Below, piece after piece: positions 24,644-33,959 of a stretch of DNA of 64,000 nt (the stretch's first letter is position 1; each line of letters opens with the position of its first letter). The stretch is from an uncultured Rhodospirillaceae bacterium (GTDB lineage: Bacteria; Pseudomonadota; Alphaproteobacteria; Rhodospirillales; Magnetospirillaceae): NCBI GenBank assembly GCA_937887565.1, contig CALABS010000036.1, positions 248,001-312,000 on the forward strand, written 5' to 3'. A program made the translations under genes and the position numbers. Below the pieces are notes generated by a model. It saw nothing but the letters and a program-made list of their open reading frames with translations. It did not search any database and was not told the DNA's origin.

Positions 24644-25635
24644 CACGCATACTCCGCTCCGATGAACGACGCTAGCCACGTCGCTCCCTGGTCCCAGGTG
24701 GACAGGGTGAACAGCGCATACTGTTCGGCTCCGGTCGGCCACAGCGGAACTTCCCCATAGGGCCATTTGGTGCTGGCCGGTAGGGTGAAGTCATGGCCAC
24801 CGGCCGAATCTTGGTGCAGCCGGATCATGAAGGTGTGAATGCGCCCTGCCATCAGGTTGACGGCGGAAATGCTCGTTGTGCCGATCATGGTGAAGACGAG
24901 ATTCGGACCAGCGGCACCGTCGAGGACCAGGCTTGTGCCACTGCCCAGATCGATCCAGGTTTCACTGCTGTCGGAACTGCGAGCGACGACGAGGGACTGG
25001 CCGCCGGCGTCGATCTGGGGCGTGAGGCTGATCCCATCCCCGGCCACCAGCTTGGCCGCCAGGAAGTCGGCCACCGTGTCGGTGTCCGACACCTTGACGC
25101 GGCCGAAGGGGATGTCGGTCAGTCGCGAGCCATCGACCGCCGGCAGGCGGCCTTCGGCGTCCAACCGGACCAGGTCGCCGGCATCGGTGCCGGCGTCCAG
25201 CACCGCCGCCGAGCCCAGGCCCAGGTTGTCCCGCGCCGCCGCCGCGTCGGGCAGGTCGGCCAGGTTCTGGTCCTTGCGCAGATAGTCGTCGCCGTCGAAG
25301 GTGGCCGAGACCACCAGGGTCTCGCGGCCCGCGACGGTCTGGCGGGTGATGGCGACGTTGTCGCCGGCCACCAGCTTGTCCTCCAGGAAGCCGGGAATGT
25401 CGTGGCCGGACACCTCGACCTTGCCGAGACGATGCAAGGTGACGACGGCGCCGGCCAGGGGGGGATTGACGAAGGTGACGTGGCCGCCGTCGCTGGCGCC
25501 CTCGCCGGTGATGGTGACGCCCTCGGTGACGACGGCGCCGTCGACGCGGATCTCGAGTTCCTTCTCGCTGAAGATGGCGAAGGGATAGGCGAACAGACGG
25601 GTCGAGCCGTCGGCGATGATGGTGGTGATGCTCAT
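24643..25635 (-). CDS. Short tail fibre protein
   Basis: 330 residues beginning MSITTIIADGSTRLFAYPFA, a strand-rich N-terminus resembling the T7 gp17 attachment domain. It has repeats of the type KLVAGDNVAITRQ/KLVAGDGISLTPQ, and a C-terminal part with FMIRLHQDSAGGHDFTLP. It lies between the long fibre and the glycine-rich gene in the same direction and probably forms part of the receptor-binding apparatus. Confidence 0.75.
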   Translation of the reverse strand: MSITTIIADGSTRLFAYPFAIFSEKELEIRVDGAVVTEGVTITGEGASDGGHVTFVNPPLAGAVVTLHRLGKVEVSGHDIPGFLEDKLVAGDNVAITRQTVAGRETLVVSATFDGDDYLRKDQNLADLPDAAAARDNLGLGSAAVLDAGTDAGDLVRLDAEGRLPAVDGSRLTDIPFGRVKVSDTDTVADFLAAKLVAGDGISLTPQIDAGGQSLVVARSSDSSETWIDLGSGTSLVLDGAAGPNLVFTMIGTTSISAVNLMAGRIHTFMIRLHQDSAGGHDFTLPASTKWPYGEVPLWPTGAEQYALFTLSTWDQGATWLASFIGAEYA

Positions 25636-25656
25636 GGTGTCTTCCTTTCAGGGATG

Positions 25657-25692
25657 AAAAGCGAAAGGCCCCGCCGAAGCGGGGCCTTTCGC
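25657..25692 (-). terminator. Intrinsic terminator between fibre genes
   Basis: Stem GCGAAAGGCCCCGC paired with CGGGGCCTTTCGC, followed by TTTT on the minus strand. Confidence 0.75.
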
Positions 25693-25697
25693 GGGGG

Positions 25698-25781
25698 TCA
25701 GGCGGCCGGAACGGGGTCCGGCCGCTTGGGGGTCCTCACCGGCTTGTCGCCGGGCTTGATGGGGAACGGGGGCATGGTCAT
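25698..25781 (-). CDS. 27-residue Pro-rich peptide
   Basis: An ATG with a well-placed AAGGAG encodes a Pro/Lys-rich peptide (MTMPPFPIKPGDKPVRTPK and a short tail), followed by a strong terminator. It starts 6 bases after the long fibre stop. The good ribosome binding site suggests it is translated; function unknown. Confidence 0.45.
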   Translation of the reverse strand: MTMPPFPIKPGDKPVRTPKRPDPVPAA

Positions 25782-25787
25782 GTCTCC

Positions 25788-28001
25788 TTATCGCCACTGG
25801 ATCCAGACGCCGTGCAGGCTCTGGAGTCTGTTGTTGAGGGTGCGGACACGCCACTTCATGGCAGTGCCGGTGGGCTGGTCGGCAATATTGGCCGTGCCGG
25901 CCAGGATGGTGGTGGTGGCGTCGAAGGCGCCTTCGTCCGCCAACTCGACGGCGGTCCAGGTGACGCCGCCGTCGCGGCTGACCTCGGCGATCAGGTCGGT
26001 GTTCGGCGTCACCGCGTCGACGGGCTGATGCAGCAGGACCAGCCGCGCCTCGACGGGGGGAGTCGAGGCCGCCAGCACCCCCTGCGAGGCCAGGGTCATG
26101 TTGGTCACCGTCTGGTTGACGGACCAGCGCACCTCCCCGAAGGTCGGTTTCGGGTTCTCGTTGGCGGTGCCGCCGTGACCGAGGGCCTGAAAGCACGGTG
26201 CCGTGGTGGCGAAGCCCGCGAAGGTGTGGAGGGTGACGCCGTTGTGTTCGGCGGTCAGCGTCGATCCGCGCCGGCGCAGAGTGAAAACATCGCCGGCCGC
26301 GATGGCCCGCACCACCGAGGCCTGGGCGGTCTGCTGGCGGTAGAAGGTGATGGTCTGGCTGGCGCCGACGCCACTGTGGGTGAGGAAGAACAGGTTGGAT
26401 ACGTTCTCGTTGTAGGGGCACCCGCCGACGAACCCGGACACCAGCGACACGCCGAACTGGAACGAGGCGTTTGCACCCGCGCCGCCGTTGCCGGTCTCGC
26501 TGCGCTGGGTGAAGCTGTACTCAAAATCGCCGGTCAGGTCGGCCGAGGACCGGTAGACACCGAAATTCCAGCTGGCGTCGGTGCGGAAGATGTCGCCATT
26601 GGCCGCGAACACGAAGCGCGATACGTAGGCGCCGCCCCAGCCGGAGGAGCTGGAGTTGGTGGCGGTCGTGGAGGTTTCGTTCCGATAGCGATCGGTGGCG
26701 GAGTCGTAGACTTGACCGTCCGACGAGCCCTGCGGCAGCTCCATCATCTCGACCTCGTCGATTTCGAGGTAAGAATTTGGAGGGGCGGCGGTGCACAGCA
26801 GCCGCCAGTACCTGTGCGATCCCCTGGAAGGAAGCGCGAAGGTCTGTTTGGTGCTGACTGGCGCCGGACTGATGCTTGTCGCATCCAACCATGCCACGGC
26901 GTCGTCGGAGTACTGCACCTTCATGCCGGTTGTGTAATAGATGCTGTAGAATTGCAGCGTGACCTGTCGGACGGCTTTTGCGTTGCCAGCCCCGAAGTCA
27001 TACCCGATCCACGCCGTGTTGACGGCGGCAGCGCCCTGCTGTACCGCAACCCACTGGCTGATCTGAGCCCCGGTAAGGGCGTTGTCGAACGCCAGTGACG
27101 GCAAGTACATAGTGTAGTATCCGCCAGAGATGGCGGTTCCTCCGGTGCATAGATCGGAGGTGTATCCCTTGAGAATTCCGCTCTCGTCCTCGAACTCGTC
27201 GGCCCAGCCGTCGACCATCTTCAACACCGACCAGCCGGCGTCGATCTGGTCGCGCAAGGTGTTCACGGCCAAATTGGTCTCCAGGAAGGCCAGGCGGTCG
27301 AGAACCGAGGTCGACAGGATGGTGGCGACGGTCAGGCGCTCGTCGCCGCCATCGGTGGATTCGGTCAGGGTGATGCCCTCGCCGGCCACCAGCTTGACCG
27401 TCAGCGGCCCGGCCAGGGTGTCGTTGGGCGACACCCGCACGCCGCCCGCCGAGACCACCGCGATGTCGCGCGCGGCGATGGCCTCCGCCGCCGCCTGGGT
27501 GGCGTCGCCCATCGCATCGGGGTCGTTGGTGGTGTTGACCAGGGCGGTGCCGTCATCGTTCCAGCGTAAACCGCGCCGGGGCGCCGGCTCAGGCAGGGTC
27601 AGGTCGGCGGTGGACGCCGAGGTGGGCGAGCGCTTGACCGTCCGCTCCAATTCCTCGGCCACCTGCTGGACGGCGGCGACCTGGAAGTCGAGCTCGTCGT
27701 TCAGCGTCTTGGCGCGGATCAACCCGTCGACCTGGTAGTCGGTGGTGCGCGCCAACGCCAGCCGCCGCCGTAGCGTCACCCCCGTGCCCGGAGGCGGCGG
27801 CGGCGCGAAGATGGCGGTGCCACCGGTGCTGATGCCGGCGCCCGACACCGTGTAGCCCGTGGTCTGCTTGCCGTCGCCCAGCCACACCTCGAGGTCGGCG
27901 TCGCGGAAGATGGCGAAGGGAAACGAAAACGCGCTCTGGACGCCATCGGCCACGTAATGAATGCGCGGCTGGATGTCGTTGATCTGGATGTGTTCGGTCA
28001 T
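25788..28001 (-). CDS. Tail fibre with T7-type N-terminus and discoidin-like domain
   Basis: 737 residues from the ATG at 28001 (AGGAGAA upstream). The N-terminal 110 residues have the T7 gp17-like pattern (FSFPFAIFRDADLEVWL, LALARTTDYQVDGLIRAKTL), which attaches fibres to the tail. A KLVAGEGITLTES repeat follows. At about 310-460 is a galactose-binding (F5/8 type C-like) domain with WIGYDFGAGNAKAVRQVTLQ and YWRLLC. A beta-rich tip domain follows. It would bind surface sugar. Confidence 0.8.
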   Translation of the reverse strand: MTEHIQINDIQPRIHYVADGVQSAFSFPFAIFRDADLEVWLGDGKQTTGYTVSGAGISTGGTAIFAPPPPPGTGVTLRRRLALARTTDYQVDGLIRAKTLNDELDFQVAAVQQVAEELERTVKRSPTSASTADLTLPEPAPRRGLRWNDDGTALVNTTNDPDAMGDATQAAAEAIAARDIAVVSAGGVRVSPNDTLAGPLTVKLVAGEGITLTESTDGGDERLTVATILSTSVLDRLAFLETNLAVNTLRDQIDAGWSVLKMVDGWADEFEDESGILKGYTSDLCTGGTAISGGYYTMYLPSLAFDNALTGAQISQWVAVQQGAAAVNTAWIGYDFGAGNAKAVRQVTLQFYSIYYTTGMKVQYSDDAVAWLDATSISPAPVSTKQTFALPSRGSHRYWRLLCTAAPPNSYLEIDEVEMMELPQGSSDGQVYDSATDRYRNETSTTATNSSSSGWGGAYVSRFVFAANGDIFRTDASWNFGVYRSSADLTGDFEYSFTQRSETGNGGAGANASFQFGVSLVSGFVGGCPYNENVSNLFFLTHSGVGASQTITFYRQQTAQASVVRAIAAGDVFTLRRRGSTLTAEHNGVTLHTFAGFATTAPCFQALGHGGTANENPKPTFGEVRWSVNQTVTNMTLASQGVLAASTPPVEARLVLLHQPVDAVTPNTDLIAEVSRDGGVTWTAVELADEGAFDATTTILAGTANIADQPTGTAMKWRVRTLNNRLQSLHGVWIQWR

Positions 28002-28012
28002 GGTATGTTCTC

Positions 28013-29911
28013 CTATTCGGTCAGTTTCATCTCGGTGGACACCGCCAGAACCGTGCAGGGCAGCGGCACGTCCTGGGCGATCCGCCACAGGGGCTGGAAG
28101 GCGTCGCGCTTCCAGCCGATGGCGCGAATGGTCACGTCGCCCGAGAAATTGGCCGGCGAGGCGTCGAAGCGGTCGCGGCCGAAGCGGCGGAACGGGATCG
28201 AGGTCAGTCCCCGCCCGGTGTCGATGGCCAAGGCCTGGGTGTCGAGCAGGCGGAAACAGGCCCGCACCAGCCGGGCGATGGTGCCCGGACCGGCGCCGCC
28301 GCCCTGGGTGACCGGCGGCAAGGGCTCGATCTCCAGCAGGAAGGGCAGGCCGGCCTGGACCGAACCCGCCGGCTCGGCCAGGGTGACGGCGCCGCCGGCC
28401 ACCGCGTGGGTGGAGATGGCGCCGCCATCGGCGACCACCGTCACCTCACGGCCTTCCAGATGGTCGAGGCCGGCCCAGGTGGCGATGGGCGTGGCAACGT
28501 TGCCGGTCATGGACGAGTCGAGGTGGACGGCATCGTCGAACACCTCGATCTGCCACGCGCCCTGGCGCTCGACCAGCACGTGGACGTCGCCCTCGACCAC
28601 CGCCACCGACCGGAAGGCGCCGTCGGTGTGATGCTTGCACCAGGCGGTCACCTTCTCGGCGCGGTAGATGGTCAGGGTGCCCAGCCCGCCGTCGCCCATC
28701 ACGATGTGGAACAGGCGGCGGCCGGCGTCGTAGTCCATGTCGACGGGCGCAGCCATCAGATGCTTGGCCAGCATGGCGAGGTCGGTGGCCTGGTAGGCCT
28801 GCTCGACATCGGCGAACAGGAACTCGCGCAGATCCTTGCCATTCCTGGACACGAACAAGGTGGCGCCGTCCACGTCGCGCGGCGGCACGGTACGGTCAAC
28901 GGGCGAGCCGACCCGGGTCTGCCGCGTCAGCTGGATCTGGGTCGGCGTCAGCGGCTGGCCCGAGACCATCCACTCGGCCCCCGAGGTGAACACCTGCAGA
29001 TGGCGGCCCGAGAACACGGCGCGGATGGCGTTGACCTGGTCCGACAGCAGGGCGAACTCGATGGCCTCGTCGTCGAGACCCTCGCCGAGGTCGAAATTGA
29101 ACAGGTCCGACGACTTGGACAGCCACAGCCGGTTGGGCAGGTCGCGCGAGCCGCCGATCACCAGACGGTCCTGGTGGAAGCACGCCGAGACCGGCCAGCC
29201 GCGCAGGGCCGACAGCGCCTGCTCCTCCCAGTCCTCGGTGGCGGCGGTCCCCACCAGCGTCTGCTTGACCTCGGCGGTGGCCTGGGTCGCCGAGGCGACG
29301 GCGGTGATCCTCACCTCCTTCTGCTGGAGGCGGAACCGCAGCCCCACATGCCCGGCCTGGAAGACATCGGCCGAGGCGGTCAGGGTGACGGCGCCCGAGG
29401 TGGTGGACGGCGTCAGCGTGACCTTGTCGTCGGCGAACTTGTGATAGGGCTGCTGGATGACGCCGTCCTTCTCGTAGAAGGTCCATTCGACGATGGTCCA
29501 GTCCGCGTGCGAAGTTCGCGTGATCCGGCGCGGGGAGACCTCGGGATGGACCACCAGCAAGGTGTCGGCGGTCTGGGTCCAGTTGAGCTGGCGGATCTGG
29601 GCGGCGGTCCACGGGGTGGCGAAATCGGCCACCTTGGCGCCGTCGGCATAGACGTCGATGCGGAGGTCGGTGACCACCAGCAGATAGGTCTGCTCGGTGT
29701 TGAACTCGAAGGCGATCAGCCGTCCGGGCCCCGACGCGGTGTCCACGTAGCGCAGGCCCGACCGCCGCGACACCCCGCCGGTGGGCGAGATGAACACGTT
29801 GCGGAGCTTCATGGCGCCGTTGGCATAGGCCGACAGGTCGCCGCGCCCCATCATGTCGAGGGACAGCTCGCCGGCGGTGAAGTTGGACTTGGACAGGGTG
29901 ACCTTGCTCAT
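28013..29911 (-). CDS. Tail tubular protein B (T7 gp12-like)
   Basis: 632 residues beginning MSKVTLSKSNFTAGELSLDM, with GAMKLRNVFISPTGGVSRRSG, typical of podoviral tail tubular proteins that start with a 'fxxGExsp' and 'N...pqGg..rRpG' pattern. WxxDRLVIGGS-like and FxSRNGKDLREF regions follow. It forms the tail nozzle. Its start overlaps the tail tubular A stop (ATGA at 29908-29911). Confidence 0.85.
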   Translation of the reverse strand: MSKVTLSKSNFTAGELSLDMMGRGDLSAYANGAMKLRNVFISPTGGVSRRSGLRYVDTASGPGRLIAFEFNTEQTYLLVVTDLRIDVYADGAKVADFATPWTAAQIRQLNWTQTADTLLVVHPEVSPRRITRTSHADWTIVEWTFYEKDGVIQQPYHKFADDKVTLTPSTTSGAVTLTASADVFQAGHVGLRFRLQQKEVRITAVASATQATAEVKQTLVGTAATEDWEEQALSALRGWPVSACFHQDRLVIGGSRDLPNRLWLSKSSDLFNFDLGEGLDDEAIEFALLSDQVNAIRAVFSGRHLQVFTSGAEWMVSGQPLTPTQIQLTRQTRVGSPVDRTVPPRDVDGATLFVSRNGKDLREFLFADVEQAYQATDLAMLAKHLMAAPVDMDYDAGRRLFHIVMGDGGLGTLTIYRAEKVTAWCKHHTDGAFRSVAVVEGDVHVLVERQGAWQIEVFDDAVHLDSSMTGNVATPIATWAGLDHLEGREVTVVADGGAISTHAVAGGAVTLAEPAGSVQAGLPFLLEIEPLPPVTQGGGAGPGTIARLVRACFRLLDTQALAIDTGRGLTSIPFRRFGRDRFDASPANFSGDVTIRAIGWKRDAFQPLWRIAQDVPLPCTVLAVSTEMKLTE

Positions 29912-30477
29912 GACCGCACCTCGACCAGCGGGAAGTGGGTGATGGCCGAGGGAATGTCCTGCTGGCCGTCGATCAGCTTGGCGCGGCGGAACTCGTCCTC
30001 GGACAGCCGGTACAGGAACTCGGCCCGGGTCGTGCTCTCGGTCAGCGGAATGCAGAATTCCGCCGCCAGCCGCGCGATCAGCGCCTGGTCGAAGAACGGC
30101 GGGAACGACAGCTCGTCGGGGCGGAAGACGTAGGTCAGCACCACCTGCTCGGCGTCGGTGTGCAGCCGGTTCTCGGCGATGCGGTAGACCAGGCCGGCGC
30201 CGGCACCCGACACGCCCGCCGACAGCGCCCGCAGGAAATCGGCGGGAAGCTGGAAGGCATAAGCGAAATCGGCCACCGGCTCGGCCATCAGGCGCGGCAG
30301 GGTGGCCTGGCCGGTGGCGAAGTTCCACGGATGCGACGACAGCATGGCGTCGCGGATGGCGGGATACAGGTTGGCGGCGACCTCGGACTCGGCCGTGCCT
30401 TCCTCGAAGGACGCGATGGTCGCGGCGCCGACCTTGATGAGCGCGCGCGAGCACAGCGCGATGGCGGACAGTGCCAT
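29908..30477 (-). CDS. Tail tubular protein A (T7 gp11-like)
   Basis: 189 residues beginning MALSAIALCSRALIKVGAAT, with the family patterns LYPAIRDAMLSSHPWNFA, FAYAFQLPADFLRAL and LTYVFRPDELSFPPFFDQAL. It forms the gatekeeper ring between portal and nozzle. The gene is followed by tail tubular B with an ATGA overlap. Full length for the family. Confidence 0.88.
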   Translation of the reverse strand: MALSAIALCSRALIKVGAATIASFEEGTAESEVAANLYPAIRDAMLSSHPWNFATGQATLPRLMAEPVADFAYAFQLPADFLRALSAGVSGAGAGLVYRIAENRLHTDAEQVVLTYVFRPDELSFPPFFDQALIARLAAEFCIPLTESTTRAEFLYRLSEDEFRRAKLIDGQQDIPSAITHFPLVEVRS

Positions 30478-30555
30478 GGCGGTTCTCCTTGGGTGACGGG
30501 ATGTGCGGTTCGGGTTCCCCCTCCCTCGGCTCCGCCGGGGGAGGGCTGGGGTGGG

Positions 30556-31528
30556 GGAGGCGTCAGGCGATCCCCATCCCGCGGCCGAGGTCGCGGGTGA
30601 GGTCGTCGGGATCGTCCTCGGCCAGCAGGCGACCGAAGGCGGCGGTGGTCTTCTGGCCGACGCGGCCGTCGACCCTGAGGTCGGTCCAGTCGTCGAGGCG
30701 CTCGGCGCCCCGGCGGTTGAGGGTTTCCTGCAACACCTCGGCATGGGCGGTGGCCCCCTGGGGCAGCAGCGGGCCGAAGGCCGCCTGGGTGGCGCGGTCC
30801 AGGCCGTCGGGCTTGCCGTCCCGCCGCGCCGCGCGGGCGAAGATGTTGAAGCGGCCCAGGGCGACGGCGTTCTCGGCCGCCTCGGGGCCCTTGGCGGCGA
30901 CCAGGCGCTTGGTGGCGAAGTCGGTGACCGGGCCGTAGACGCCGTCCTCCTTCAGCGGCGCCTTGGGATTGACCAGATTGACGCCGCGCTGGAGGTGGCG
31001 TACCGCCTCGGGCAGGCCGTCGGTGGCGGCGGCGCCCTCGACGGCGCGGGCGACGCGGGCCATCCCCGACAGGTCCACCGGCGTCTCGGTGTCGGGAAAC
31101 GGATTGACCGGCCGGGGCTCCACCGGCTTGCCGCCGTCGAATGTCTGCGGGCCGTCGCCGTAGACGTGGCCGGCGACCGCCCACGACTTGTCGTAAAGGG
31201 CATGGCGCAACGGATCGCCCGGCTTGCGGGTCGCCGCCGCGTCGATCAGCGCCCGGTACTCGCCCTCGGTGATCCGGGACTCGGGCTTGAGCAGCGCCGC
31301 CAGCCCCCGGTCGGCGACGGGCGCCGCCACCCGGGCGCGGAAGGCGGCCAGGCCGGGATCGGCGTCACCCGCGTCGGACTGCCTTCGCGCCGGCGCCTGG
31401 GCGGGGGCCGACGGCGTCGGGTCCTCGGGTGGGCCTTGCGGCACGTCGCCGGCGGGCGCAATCCCGACCGGGAACGGCCGGGTCTCGACCGGCGGGACCG
31501 GCGACGGCGGCAACGCGACCGGGAAGCC
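30556..31528. repeat. ~970 bp direct repeat, copy A
   Basis: This block reappears at 32987-33959. By reading, all three frames on both strands agree throughout, so the copies are essentially identical. It covers the shared C-terminal module and most of the Pro-rich linker of the 30.6 kb effector-like gene. Confidence 0.85.
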
Positions 31529-31990
31529 CGGATCGGTCTTCCTAGGCTGCGCCGAGGGCGGAACGGCCGTGGGGAAGGTTCCGGGATACTGCTCGATGGG
31601 CGGACCGGGAAGGCTTTCATCAACCTTGAGAGGGTTGGCCCAGCCTGGCGGCTTTTTCCCGAGCCTGTCCAACTCGTTGTTTTTCAGAATAGTGACGATT
31701 TCCTCCGGGTTCTTGTATCCTTGCTTGAGAATCAGACGCAGGTCGTCCCGCATTCCCTTTCGGCCTTTTGGACCGTTAACGTCCCATCCGTTTGGAAGTC
31801 GGCGCGCCGCTTCCTCTATTAGAGCTTCGTCCCAGTTGGCTTGCTTGATGGGACCGAGAAGGGGTACGCTACCTTCAGTAGGTTGATCAAAGCCATAAAC
31901 TACATCAACGGCAATGCCGCCGGGGTCCAACGGATTAATTTGCTTGGCGATCGTCCCGGCCAAAGTGGGGGCGGAATGACGCTTGCTCAT
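30563..31990 (-). CDS. Effector-like protein with unique N-terminus and shared C-terminal module (copy A)
   Basis: 475 residues; GAGGAG lies 7 bases before the ATG. Residues 1-150 are specific (LAGTIAKQINPLDPGG, PKGRKGMRDDLRLILKQGY), of unknown function and in less GC-rich DNA. A Pro-rich linker leads to the shared module (TEGEYRALIDAAA, HVYGDGPQTFDGGKPVEPR, DGVYGPVTDFATK, DGRVGQKTTAAFGRLL). It is homologous to the C-terminus of the muramidase protein. The DGxxGPxT-like units suggest peptidoglycan binding. Its start region overlaps the divergent Sel1 gene by 15 bases. It sits where a T7-like phage would carry internal virion genes. Confidence 0.7.
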   Translation of the reverse strand: MSKRHSAPTLAGTIAKQINPLDPGGIAVDVVYGFDQPTEGSVPLLGPIKQANWDEALIEEAARRLPNGWDVNGPKGRKGMRDDLRLILKQGYKNPEEIVTILKNNELDRLGKKPPGWANPLKVDESLPGPPIEQYPGTFPTAVPPSAQPRKTDPGFPVALPPSPVPPVETRPFPVGIAPAGDVPQGPPEDPTPSAPAQAPARRQSDAGDADPGLAAFRARVAAPVADRGLAALLKPESRITEGEYRALIDAAATRKPGDPLRHALYDKSWAVAGHVYGDGPQTFDGGKPVEPRPVNPFPDTETPVDLSGMARVARAVEGAAATDGLPEAVRHLQRGVNLVNPKAPLKEDGVYGPVTDFATKRLVAAKGPEAAENAVALGRFNIFARAARRDGKPDGLDRATQAAFGPLLPQGATAHAEVLQETLNRRGAERLDDWTDLRVDGRVGQKTTAAFGRLLAEDDPDDLTRDLGRGMGIA

Positions 31991-32905
31991 TTCAAACGCT
32001 CCTCATGCTTGTGGTTGATGCTGACGCTGACGACAGTTGCGTCGCCAGCGGCAATCGGGGCGGACCTTGGCAATACCCCAGTCTTGGAGGCCTTAGCGCA
32101 GGGAGACCAGGTGAAGGCCTGTCGGGCAGCGCTGAGGCCGGCGCAGGAAGGAAACCTGGCGGCGCAGCTTCGTATCGGAACCTGCTTCCAGACCGGAACC
32201 GGCTTTCCACGGGACCATGAACAGGCGGCCCATTGGTTTCGCAAGGCCATGGCCGAGGGGGACACCACCGCTCAGGCTTGGCTGGGCGGCATGATGGTCG
32301 AGGGCCAAATTGCCGGCGGCAAGGCCGAGGGCGCACGCCTGATCCGCGAGGCCGCCGAACAGGGGGATCCGTTCGCCGAACAGCGCCATGCCCACATGCT
32401 GTATCTGGACGGTCGGCCGAGCGAACAGTCGATCCGCTGGCTCAAGCGGGCCGTGGCCGGCGGAAACGAGGATGCCGCATTCGACTTGGCGGAGATCTAC
32501 CGCCGCAATAAGGACGACCGGGAGGCCGCGACATGGCGCGACAAGGGAGCCGCGATGACGGCCGAGCGCGCCAAATACCCGGAGATGCTCAAGGCCTACC
32601 TGTCGGGAAATTACGAAAAGAGCAGCGGTGAAACGCCACGCGAAGGGTATATTCGGTCCCGCGAAATCCTCATGGGCAAGGCGCCCGGCACGGTCGAGGA
32701 GGCGGTTCGCCTGACCGAGCGGGCCGCCCGGTCCGGCTACGCGGAGGCCGAGGCGCAAATGGGCTACCTCCACTACCATGGAACCGGCCTGCCCCGCGAC
32801 CTCACCGAAGCCGTCTATTGGCTCCGCCGCGCGTCACTGCACGGCAGCGAGGAAGCCCGCGGGCACCTCGACCAGGTCATGGCCGAAGCGGCCAAGGAGC
32901 GGTGA
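31976..32905 (+). CDS. Exported Sel1-repeat protein A (candidate immunity partner)
   Basis: 309 residues from the ATG at 31976. A signal peptide (FKRSSCLWLMLTLTTVASPA) is followed by Sel1-type helical repeats (GTGFPRDHEQAAHWFRKAM, GDPFAEQRHAHML, GTGLPRDLTEAVYWLRRAS). Sel1 repeats are protein-binding scaffolds. The gene is divergent from effector-like copy A and their 5' ends overlap by 15 bases, so each ribosome binding site lies at or inside the other gene's coding start. An immunity or chaperone role is inferred from this pairing. Confidence 0.75.
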   Translation: MTLAHFKRSSCLWLMLTLTTVASPAAIGADLGNTPVLEALAQGDQVKACRAALRPAQEGNLAAQLRIGTCFQTGTGFPRDHEQAAHWFRKAMAEGDTTAQAWLGGMMVEGQIAGGKAEGARLIREAAEQGDPFAEQRHAHMLYLDGRPSEQSIRWLKRAVAGGNEDAAFDLAEIYRRNKDDREAATWRDKGAAMTAERAKYPEMLKAYLSGNYEKSSGETPREGYIRSREILMGKAPGTVEEAVRLTERAARSGYAEAEAQMGYLHYHGTGLPRDLTEAVYWLRRASLHGSEEARGHLDQVMAEAAKER

Positions 32906-32986
32906 CAGGACGGCCGCCGGAACGGCGGCCCCAGCAGGTCGGCGGGTTTCAGCAGTGGACGACCTCCCCCCACGCTTCGCGCGGGG

Positions 32987-33959
32987 GGAGGCGTCAGGCG
33001 ATCCCCATCCCGCGGCCGAGGTCGCGGGTGAGGTCGTCGGGATCGTCCTCGGCCAGCAGGCGACCGAAGGCGGCGGTGGTCTTCTGGCCGACGCGGCCGT
33101 CGACCCTGAGGTCGGTCCAGTCGTCGAGGCGCTCGGCGCCCCGGCGGTTGAGGGTTTCCTGCAACACCTCGGCATGGGCGGTGGCCCCCTGGGGCAGCAG
33201 CGGGCCGAAGGCCGCCTGGGTGGCGCGGTCCAGGCCGTCGGGCTTGCCGTCCCGCCGCGCCGCGCGGGCGAAGATGTTGAAGCGGCCCAGGGCGACGGCG
33301 TTCTCGGCCGCCTCGGGGCCCTTGGCGGCGACCAGGCGCTTGGTGGCGAAGTCGGTGACCGGGCCGTAGACGCCGTCCTCCTTCAGCGGCGCCTTGGGAT
33401 TGACCAGATTGACGCCGCGCTGGAGGTGGCGTACCGCCTCGGGCAGGCCGTCGGTGGCGGCGGCGCCCTCGACGGCGCGGGCGACGCGGGCCATCCCCGA
33501 CAGGTCCACCGGCGTCTCGGTGTCGGGAAACGGATTGACCGGCCGGGGCTCCACCGGCTTGCCGCCGTCGAATGTCTGCGGGCCGTCGCCGTAGACGTGG
33601 CCGGCGACCGCCCACGACTTGTCGTAAAGGGCATGGCGCAACGGATCGCCCGGCTTGCGGGTCGCCGCCGCGTCGATCAGCGCCCGGTACTCGCCCTCGG
33701 TGATCCGGGACTCGGGCTTGAGCAGCGCCGCCAGCCCCCGGTCGGCGACGGGCGCCGCCACCCGGGCGCGGAAGGCGGCCAGGCCGGGATCGGCGTCACC
33801 CGCGTCGGACTGCCTTCGCGCCGGCGCCTGGGCGGGGGCCGACGGCGTCGGGTCCTCGGGTGGGCCTTGCGGCACGTCGCCGGCGGGCGCAATCCCGACC
33901 GGGAACGGCCGGGTCTCGACCGGCGGGACCGGCGACGGCGGCAACGCGACCGGGAAGCC
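32987..33959. repeat. ~970 bp direct repeat, copy B
   Basis: Second copy of the 30556-31528 block, same orientation, offset 2431 bases. The identity stops abruptly at GGGAAGCC on the inner side. Confidence 0.85.
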
